Assembly: GCA_964598535.1 (NCBI GenBank)
Contig: CAZRCI010000001.1
Span: 124,001-188,000 of the forward strand
Source of the DNA: JALHMI01 sp964598535
GTDB lineage: Bacteria > Planctomycetota > Planctomycetia > Pirellulales > PALSA-1355
Length of the DNA stretch: 64,000 bases
Direction of reading: 5' to 3'
Part shown: positions 29,297 to 35,624 of the stretch, one piece after another
Layout: every line of letters starts with the position of its first letter
Numbering within the stretch: position 1 is the stretch's first letter
Program-made: the position numbers and the translations under genes
Notes under the pieces: model-generated
Told to the model about the DNA's origin: nothing
What the model saw: the letters and a program-made list of their open reading frames with translations, nothing else
The model's database searches: none

Positions 29297-29872
29297 TTAG
29301 GCTCCACGGACTGCCAGGTTCCACAAACTGGCAGTGATGAGCGCGACGAAGGCCACGATTCCGACGAACAGCAGCAACAACGCCAGCACCACGCCGGCGA
29401 CGAACAGCCAATCGCCCGCGCTGGCGCGTCTTGCGGCGGTCGGAGTCTCGGCCAATCGGTCGGCGAGCAGTGCCGCATTGCGGTAGTTCGCCTTCCACCA
29501 GACGTCGAACAGATCGCCCACCAGGGGCAGGCTTCCCAATAGCATGTCGATCGCCACATTGAGCGCCATGCGGGCGACGGTAACGCGAGGCATCCCCACT
29601 TTAGCCGCCAACCCGACGATGTAGATCGCCACCAGCGTCGTTGCGGCATCGCCCACGCCCGGTATCAGTCCGATGAGCGGATCGAGCCCGAATCTCCAGC
29701 CGACGACGGGCACTTCAAAGGCCGTGTCCATCCAACGACTGAGTTGATTCACATGATCGCGAATCCCGTTGGCTTGATCCTGGCCCTGCATGGCAGCCCG
29801 GCGAACACCCGGGGCGGATTCCGACCGGAATTGCCTCGGAAATCCCTGAAATGTCTTGGCTCGGTCCGTCAT
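29297..29872 (-). CDS. DUF4112-family membrane protein
   Basis: 191 residues. The family core is clear: LSRWMDTAFEVPVVGWRFGLDPLIGLIPGVGDAAT, then LNVAIDMLLGSLPLVGDLFDVWWKAN, with one or two membrane segments and a C-terminal hydrophobic helix (LFVAGVVLALLLLFVGIVAFVALI). DUF4112 has no assigned function. A hydrophilic N-terminal extension of about 35 residues precedes the core. Convergent with the protease gene (stops 10 nt apart). Confidence 0.88.
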   Translation of the reverse strand: MTDRAKTFQGFPRQFRSESAPGVRRAAMQGQDQANGIRDHVNQLSRWMDTAFEVPVVGWRFGLDPLIGLIPGVGDAATTLVAIYIVGLAAKVGMPRVTVARMALNVAIDMLLGSLPLVGDLFDVWWKANYRNAALLADRLAETPTAARRASAGDWLFVAGVVLALLLLFVGIVAFVALITASLWNLAVRGA

Positions 29873-29979
29873 CTTGGCTGCTCGCGGGGCTGAATTTTTC
29901 CGGAAGTGCCCTGAAGCAAAGAGCGTGCCGTGAATCGCGAAAGGGGTGGTCTCCGCGGCGGTTTTAAGCCCCTCTCTGT

Positions 29980-30552
29980 TTAACGGCGATCGACGGCCAC
30001 TCTCAGCTCTTGAAGCTGTCGCGAGAGGTCGTCCAATTTCGCGACGATCTGCTCGCGCATGGCCTCGGTGGGGGTCGGCTCTTTGCCGATGAACGAAATC
30101 ACGCCGCTCGGCTCGAGCATCGCTTGCTCCACATCATGAAGCGATCTGAACCCCTGTCGGTGCGCCGCGACCTGCAACTCGGTGTAGGTAACCAGCTCGC
30201 GCTGCATGGCCGCGCGATCGAGTTGCCCGTGCGCCATCAGCACGGTGGGCGAACCTTCGATCACGCGATCGAATTTCGGATGCGCAAACAGAAATCGCAC
30301 GACCATGTAGTTCACCAACAGCAACGTCGCCGCGCCGAGGAAGCCCCCGGTGATCGAATTGTCGTCACCAATGATCGAATTCTGCACCGTATTGGCAATG
30401 AGCAAGATCACCACCAGGTCCATCGCATTGAGCTGGGCGAGCTCGCGCTTGCCTGCCAGGCGAAACCCCACAAGCAGAAACACGTAGACGATCACTGCCC
30501 GGATGATCTTCTCCATCACGGGCAATCCGAGCGCAAACATGTCGGTCCACAT
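29980..30552 (-). CDS. DUF421 (YetF-like) membrane protein
   Basis: About 190 residues from ATG 30552, chosen because a longer form (to 30633) would overlap the upstream oxidoreductase gene. Three N-terminal membrane helices (IIRAVIVYVFLLVGF, LNAMDLVVILLIANTVQNSI, GFLGAATLLLVNYMVV) contain the family GKRELAQLNAMD and NTVQNSI segments. A soluble DUF421 domain follows (PTVLMAHGQLDRAAMQRELVTYTELQVAAHRQGF..VEQAMLEPSGVISFI). YetF-type proteins in Bacillus act at the spore/cell envelope; the role here is unknown. It starts 21 nt after the oxidoreductase stop, so they probably share a transcript. Confidence 0.88.
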   Translation of the reverse strand: MWTDMFALGLPVMEKIIRAVIVYVFLLVGFRLAGKRELAQLNAMDLVVILLIANTVQNSIIGDDNSITGGFLGAATLLLVNYMVVRFLFAHPKFDRVIEGSPTVLMAHGQLDRAAMQRELVTYTELQVAAHRQGFRSLHDVEQAMLEPSGVISFIGKEPTPTEAMREQIVAKLDDLSRQLQELRVAVDRR

Positions 30553-30572
30553 CGCAGCGCGTTCCTTGCTGG

Positions 30573-31670
30573 CTAGATGTTCCAGGTCTCGGCCGGTTCC
30601 ACGGCCCGATGCTCTCGGGCAGAAAGATAACAAGCATCCACCAGCGCCATCGTCCGCAGGTTATCGCGGCCATCGAGCTCGGCGGCGCGGCCTTCCTCCA
30701 GCGCGCAGAGGAGCTCGGCCATCGGCCCAACGAACGCATCCGGAAACCACACGGCGTCCCAACGCGGGCGCAGCCACTCGGGTCCGCGCGCCGTGGTCGT
30801 AAAGTCGATCGTGCTTGGCGATCGTTCCGGATACTTGGGCCAGCCAATCGTGCCGGTGGCCATACCGTCGGTCCCTTCGACGCGCCACCGAATGCCCAGG
30901 TCGGCCGCGGCGCCCTCGCGAGCGGGCCCCGCCCACACGTCATCCCAGCTCGACGCCCGCAGGCCACTCTCGTACTCGAGAATGTAAAGCGCGATTCCAT
31001 CCTCATGCGCGAACTGCCGGCTGGTGCGAGGATCAGGCCGCACGCTGGCGAACACCCACGCCGGATCTCCGAACCAATAACGGAACGTATCCAGATGGTG
31101 AATGCTCATGATCCGCAGCGTGACCCAACCTTGCCGCTGTTGCCAGGGCATCCAATGAGGTATGGCCCGCATATCGATCGTTGCTAGCACGGGCTCGCCC
31201 AGCTCCCCGCTCGCAAGTAAGGTCTTACAAGCCCGCACCGACTGATCGAATCGCATATTCTGGTTCACCGCCAAGGCGATGCCGGCCGAACAACAAAGTT
31301 CGACGATCCGTCGGGCTTGAGCGAAATTCGCCCCCAGCGGCTTTTGCGCCAGCACGCCGCGAATGTGATCGCCATGCTCGACGATCTCTTCGATCACCCG
31401 GAGTTGAACGTCGGGCGGCACGGCAACGTCGACCACTTGGATCTCGCGGTCCACCAAAAGTTCCTGATACGTATCGTAGACCCTGGGAATCGCGTGGCGG
31501 GCAGCCACCTCGCGGGCGCGGTCTGAACTGCGCGAGGCGATCGCCCGCACGTTAAAGCCGGCCTGGCGGTAGGCAACGAGATGGCAGTCGGCCATGATGA
31601 AGCCGGCGCCGATGCAGCCGATTGCCGGCTCGCGCGATGCTGGCAGTTTTGGCGAAATGTTCAGGTCCAT
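30573..31670 (-). CDS. Gfo/Idh/MocA-family oxidoreductase (cytoplasmic)
   Basis: About 365 residues from ATG 31670, preferred because AAAGGG lies about 10 nt upstream; an earlier ATG at 31697 is possible. Rossmann motif AIGCIGAGFIMADCHLVAYRQAG near the N-terminus, then VDVAVPPDVQ and the family lysine motif in a variant form (GVLAQKPLGANFAQ, QKP where EKP is usual), with NQNMRFDQS following. No export signal, unlike the oxidoreductase at 15338. NAD(P)-dependent oxidation of a sugar-type substrate is likely; the substrate is unknown. Confidence 0.88.
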   Translation of the reverse strand: MDLNISPKLPASREPAIGCIGAGFIMADCHLVAYRQAGFNVRAIASRSSDRAREVAARHAIPRVYDTYQELLVDREIQVVDVAVPPDVQLRVIEEIVEHGDHIRGVLAQKPLGANFAQARRIVELCCSAGIALAVNQNMRFDQSVRACKTLLASGELGEPVLATIDMRAIPHWMPWQQRQGWVTLRIMSIHHLDTFRYWFGDPAWVFASVRPDPRTSRQFAHEDGIALYILEYESGLRASSWDDVWAGPAREGAAADLGIRWRVEGTDGMATGTIGWPKYPERSPSTIDFTTTARGPEWLRPRWDAVWFPDAFVGPMAELLCALEEGRAAELDGRDNLRTMALVDACYLSAREHRAVEPAETWNI

Positions 31671-32098
31671 ATCAAGAGGGCCCTTTAAGCTGCTCATAGC
31701 GTGCCCGTCATCTGGAGAAGCTTCCGCTCGCCGGGGCTGCTCACCACGCCGCTAGCACAAGCCTCAAGCGGCCCGCAGAGTTTACCAGGATCGTGCGACC
31801 GCATCACGGCGATCGCCCTGCGAAAATTGGGGAAGATGATCCGTCTCTAGCGGTTGTGGCGAAGGCCGATTTCCTTTTGCAGCAGCGCGGTCGTAGCGTC
31901 GATGACTGTTGTGCGGACAGGACACGGTGAAGCGAACCGCGAAGCCTGAAGTCCTGAGCCGCGGCAAAAGCAGAATGATCTATCCCCGCGATCGAACAAA
32001 ACGGCGCGGCGTCGCCTTTCCCCCGGGCGCGCCGCGCTGTCCCACCATCCCATCCGCGATCGAATTTGACTGGTCCCACCAAGCGATCTCCCACCCTG

Positions 32099-32134
32099 GG
32101 CTGAGCCTGACTCCCCATCAGGCTCAGCCTTTTT
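32099..32134 (+). terminator. Strong Rho-independent terminator without an upstream gene
   Basis: Perfect 11-bp stem GGCTGAGCCTG (32099-32109) / CAGGCTCAGCC (32119-32129), 9-nt loop, then TTTTT (32130-32134). No plus-strand gene precedes it for more than 2 kb. Confidence 0.8.
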
Positions 32135-32148
32135 CATTGGCCTATAGA

Positions 32149-32168
32149 CGCCCTTTCAAAGGCGTTTT
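32149..32168 (+). terminator. Second terminator-like hairpin upstream of dnaA
   Basis: CGCC(C)TTT-C-AAAGGCG (32149-32164) followed by TTTT. It is shorter than the one at 32099 and lies 15 nt after it, giving a tandem arrangement that would insulate dnaA from read-through. Confidence 0.4.
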
Positions 32169-32332
32169 CGCCAGGCGAGAATTCGCAGCTCCCCAGGCGG
32201 TTTCCGGCCGCGGCGGCAGCCCGCTTTGGGAACGCTCGTTTTGGGCCGTTTTTTCCGCAGAATTCCAGCCTGTAAAAGGGTTTGGCGCCTCGCCGAAAAG
32301 GCTCCTTTTCGATACAATTTGGGCTGTGAAAA

Positions 32333-32352
32333 GGGGCTCTCCTCGGAGCCCC
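32333..32352 (+). other. GC-rich hairpin in the dnaA leader
   Basis: GGGGCTC-TCCTCG-GAGCCCC, 7-bp stem, about 33 nt upstream of the GTG start of dnaA. No T-tract follows. It lies between the possible -10 and the start codon, so it would be transcribed. Confidence 0.4.
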
Positions 32353-32384
32353 CGCAGGGCACTCATGGCGGGGACGGTCTCACG

Positions 32385-33479
32385 GTGACAAACGGCATTT
32401 TCACCATCCCTTTGACGGGGTGCGCAGCGAACTCCGTGCGAGCACTGCACACGCGGCGACACGCCCCATCCGCCGCGGGCCAGTTCGTCACCGGTAGCGA
32501 GAATCTGCTCGCCGTCAAAGTTCTCGGCCTTTTGCTCGAAGGTGACTTTGCGGCGATCAATCCCGTGCTCCTCTATGGTCCGCACGGTTGCGGAAAAACG
32601 CACCTTGCGCTCGGCTTGGCCGAATGGTGGCAAGAACGGTTCCCCCAGGCCGCGGTCGAATACGCGACGGGCGCCGACTTTGCCCGAGACTACACCCACG
32701 CCTTGTCGTCGGGACATCTCGAAGATTGGCGCGAGCGGTTGCGAACAGCCGACCTGTTGGTGTTGGAAAATCTCGGAGAGTTGGTCAACAAGCCCGCCAC
32801 GCAGCAAGAGTTGCTCCATTTGCTCGATGCTCTGGCCGATCGCCAGTCGCCTATCGTGCTCACTGCTCGCAGCCTGCCAAGCCAGTGGACCGGACTCTCC
32901 GCCGCTCTGCGCGGCCGGCTGTCGGCGGCGCTGGCCGTGCCGCTGGCGCTCCCGTCGCAGTCGACTCGCCGGGCGATCCTCCAATCGCTGGCCGAGGGGC
33001 GAGGACTGAACCTCTCGCGCACAGTGCTCGATCGATTGGCAGCGGCCGTCGCAGGCGGGGTTCCGGCCCTGGTCTCCATGATTGCCGAATTAGAGCTTTC
33101 CGCTCGCGCCACGGGCGATCGCTTCGACGCTCAAGTGTGCCAGTTGATCGAACGGCACCCGTTGACCGACCAGGGCGGAGCGGATCCGTCCCCCACGGTT
33201 CGCGAAATCGCACGGCTTGTTGCCAAGCACTTTGGGCTCAAGCTCGCGGATCTCAAGAGCCCACAGCGTCAACGGGCGCTTGTGGCGGCGCGTTGCGTTG
33301 CGATGTACCTGGCTCGGCAGTTGACCCCCGCGAGTTTGAGCGAGATCGGCGCCTATTTTGGCGGCCGCGACCACACCACCGTGCTTCATGGCTGCCGGCG
33401 GACGGAGAAACTTTTGACGCGCGATGTTGCTGTCCGGCAGGCTGTGAGCGACGTTCGCCGTGCGCTAGCCTCGGCTTAA
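32385..33479 (+). CDS. dnaA: Chromosomal replication initiator DnaA, short form without domain I
   Basis: About 364 residues from GTG 32385; most bacterial DnaA proteins are 440-500. The AAA+ domain begins almost at once (FVTGSENLLA..NPVLLYGPHGCGKTHLALGLAEW, Walker A at about 65-72). Walker B reads DLLVLENLGEL (E128, N129) where DLLLIDDIQFL is usual. Sensor 1/arginine-finger region IVLTARSLPSQW..LRGRL. Domain IV is typical and binds DnaA boxes: AARCVAMYLARQLTPASLSEIGAYFGGRDHTTVLHGC. Domain I (self-association and helicase contact) and domain II are missing. It heads the dnaA-dnaN-dciA-gyrB block. An upstream extension (from 32226) has no domain I features. Confidence 0.93.
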   Translation: MTNGIFTIPLTGCAANSVRALHTRRHAPSAAGQFVTGSENLLAVKVLGLLLEGDFAAINPVLLYGPHGCGKTHLALGLAEWWQERFPQAAVEYATGADFARDYTHALSSGHLEDWRERLRTADLLVLENLGELVNKPATQQELLHLLDALADRQSPIVLTARSLPSQWTGLSAALRGRLSAALAVPLALPSQSTRRAILQSLAEGRGLNLSRTVLDRLAAAVAGGVPALVSMIAELELSARATGDRFDAQVCQLIERHPLTDQGGADPSPTVREIARLVAKHFGLKLADLKSPQRQRALVAARCVAMYLARQLTPASLSEIGAYFGGRDHTTVLHGCRRTEKLLTRDVAVRQAVSDVRRALASA

Positions 33480-33897
33480 TCAAGCATTGGAAAAGAGCTC
33501 ACGAAGACGGTGGAAAAAGTGTCGGCAAGCGGTTTATTTTTGCAGCAGCTACGAACAGTCATCGACATTCGCACCCCACAGGACGACAACCACGCGCGCC
33601 AAGCGGCAACCGCTCGACATCTCCTCGACGGTTGTGTGACACGTTTTCCACCGCGGCAACGGGCCTGAGCGACCACCCCAACCGTCGTCGTGATAAAGCA
33701 TTAACGAGATCGGCAAGACGTCAACTAACAATCCTCGGCCGCGGTATTTCTACTACCACTAAAAAATTTATGAATTGATAAGAGATGGGTTGCAAGCCGC
33801 ACACCAAGCGGCCACGTCTCCCACGCGAATCAAAACCATCCCCCATCATCCTCGAACCCTCGAAGAACCGTCTCCGAAAGCAAAAGGCAGCCGACGC
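33480..33897. other. oriC: dnaA-dnaN intergenic region, oriC candidate
   Basis: 418 bases, no gene. Two DnaA-box-like sites in inverted orientation: GGTGGAAAA (33509-33517) and TTTTCCACC (33644-33652), each two mismatches from TTATCCACA. An AT-rich stretch CTAAAAAATTTATGAATTGATA (about 33760-33781), striking in this GC-rich sequence, could be the unwinding element. The dnaA/dnaN gap is a classic oriC position. Box quality is modest, so this is a candidate only. Confidence 0.5.
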
Positions 33898-35013
33898 ATG
33901 AAAGTCACCTGTGATCGTCAGGAGTTACTGACCGCATTCCAAACGGCGGCGAGCGTCGTGCCTAGCCGCAGTCCCAAGCCCATCTTGCAGAACATCAAAC
34001 TCGAAGTGAGCGATTCGGGCGCCATTTTGCTGGCCACGGACTTGGAGATTGGGATTCGCATTCAGGTGCCGGGCATCCAGGTCGAAGTTCCTGGGAGCGT
34101 CGTTTTGCCGCTCGCGCGTTTTGGTTCGATCTTGCGCGAGAGCTCCGACGATACCCTGCGGCTCGAATCGGACGGACAATCGACGTTGGTGCGTGGCGAG
34201 CGGAGCGAATTCAAACTGCCCTCCGAGAATCCGCAAGAGTTTCCCACCGTCGCCGATTTTACCGAAAAGGCGTATCACGAACTTCCCGCGCGTGCCCTGC
34301 GTGAGGTGATTCGCCGCACGATTTTCGCCACCGACAATGAAAGCAGTCGCTACGCCCTGGGCGGCGTGCTGCTGGAACTAAGCGAAGATAAGATCACCGC
34401 CGTGGGCACAGACGGCCGGCGACTCGCGAAGATGGAGGTTCCCGCTCGTAGCGAGGGCGGTCACCAGTCGGGCGACAGCATGACCATTGTGCCCACCAAG
34501 GCCATGCAGCTCATCGAGCGGGCACTTTCCGACGGCGACGCCGAGATTCAAATTGCCGCCCGACCGAACGAGATTCTGGTTCGCAGTCCGCGGGTGACGA
34601 TCTACAGCCGGCTGGTCGAGGGGCGTTTTCCGAAGTGGCGGGATGTATTCCCGCAGCGCTCCAATACGGCGAATGTCGACTTGACGGTGGGGCCCCTATA
34701 CTCGGCGGTTCGCCAAGCGGCGATCGTCACCAGCGAGGAAAGCCGCGGCATCGATTTCAGCTTCGAGGCGGGATCGCTTGTGCTCAGCGGGCGCGTCGCC
34801 GAGGTCGGGCAATCGCGCGTGGAGCTGCCCATCGCTTACGATGGGCCCACGATCGCCATCATGCTCGATCCCCGGTATCTCAACGATTTCCTGAAGGTAT
34901 TAGACGCCGAGAAGGTGGTGACAATCGAGCTGAAGGACGCCGAGAGCGCCGCGGTTTGCACGACGGACGACGGTTACGGCTACGTGATTATGCCGCTGGC
35001 GCGCGATCGCTAG
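33898..35013 (+). CDS. dnaN: DNA polymerase III beta subunit (sliding clamp)
   Basis: 371 residues, normal length for the three-domain clamp that dimerises around DNA and tethers polymerase III. N-terminal MKVTCDRQELLTAFQTAASVVPSRSPKPILQNI is typical, with SRYALGGVLLELSEDKITAVGTDGRRLAKMEV in the middle and the C-terminal YVIMPLARDR close to the usual MPMRL-type end that forms the protein-binding pocket. ATG 33898 fits the conserved start; the upstream in-frame extension belongs to the oriC-like spacer. Second gene of the replication block. Confidence 0.97.
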   Translation: MKVTCDRQELLTAFQTAASVVPSRSPKPILQNIKLEVSDSGAILLATDLEIGIRIQVPGIQVEVPGSVVLPLARFGSILRESSDDTLRLESDGQSTLVRGERSEFKLPSENPQEFPTVADFTEKAYHELPARALREVIRRTIFATDNESSRYALGGVLLELSEDKITAVGTDGRRLAKMEVPARSEGGHQSGDSMTIVPTKAMQLIERALSDGDAEIQIAARPNEILVRSPRVTIYSRLVEGRFPKWRDVFPQRSNTANVDLTVGPLYSAVRQAAIVTSEESRGIDFSFEAGSLVLSGRVAEVGQSRVELPIAYDGPTIAIMLDPRYLNDFLKVLDAEKVVTIELKDAESAAVCTTDDGYGYVIMPLARDR

Positions 35014-35076
35014 TGGAACGGCATACCGCCGCGGTTTCGAGCACCCTACAATCCCTCCACACGATTAACCAAGCGA

Positions 35077-35409
35077 ATGAGTAACGAACCACGATCCGAG
35101 GTGCCTCGCCACAGCGATCCACGCCACATTGGCGACGTGCTGGCGCAACTAATGGCCCGGCGGGGTTATGCCCGCGTTCAGGCGGCGGGTGCGTTTGGCG
35201 AGGCCTGGCGCCAGGCCGTCGGCGAACGATGGGCCGACAGTACCCGGGCATTGTCCGTGAAACGCGGCGTTCTCGAGGTTCTGGTGGGCAGTTCAACGCT
35301 GGCCCAAGAGCTAGGCTTTCAAAAGAAAACGCTTGTGCGTCAACTTGCCCAACTGGCGCCGGACGAAAAGATTCGCGACTTGAAGTTTCGCGTCGGGCCC
35401 GTGAGTTGA
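35077..35409 (+). CDS. dciA: DUF721 protein, DciA-like helicase operator/loader
   Basis: 110 residues. The DUF721 fold is recognisable: IGDVLAQLMARRGYARVQAAGAFGEAWRQAVGERWADSTRALSVKRGVLEVLVGSSTLAQELGFQKKTLVRQL. W..AVG..A..T.....K.GVL.V.V.SS.WAQEL is the usual pattern. DciA is the ancestral partner that helps load the replicative helicase in bacteria lacking DnaC/DnaI. Its position between dnaN and gyrB, where recF would normally be, supports the call. The gap to dnaN is 63 nt. Confidence 0.88.
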   Translation: MSNEPRSEVPRHSDPRHIGDVLAQLMARRGYARVQAAGAFGEAWRQAVGERWADSTRALSVKRGVLEVLVGSSTLAQELGFQKKTLVRQLAQLAPDEKIRDLKFRVGPVS

Positions 35410-35624
35410 TAGGCCCGTGAAGGGATGAGCCGGTGACATGATATGTCCCGCGGACGCGAGCGAATGACCCCCATGAACGAACACGCCCTGCACGCGGTCA
35501 AGAGCCAGGGAGGACAGCCTAGGCCGCGACAATTCGGTGACGCGATAGGTATCGATCGTCGCATCGCCCCTGGCGAATCCTTAGCGAGTTTGGAACTCCA
35601 CACCCAAATTAGAGACACAACGCA

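Larger units (their letters stand above)
31698..32384. other. Long intergenic region upstream of dnaA
   Basis: 687 bases with no convincing gene. It holds two terminator-like hairpins facing + (32099-32134 and 32149-32168), a GGGGCTC/GAGCCCC hairpin (32333-32352) shortly before dnaA, and a possible dnaA -10 TACAAT (32313-32318). The left half may encode an RNA, because the terminators have no upstream gene. Confidence 0.5.

Noticed and set aside
31909..32388. Plus-strand 159-codon frame upstream of dnaA
   Set aside because: It runs through two terminator hairpins and the dnaA leader, is Arg/Pro/Ser-rich without motifs, and overlaps the dnaA start.
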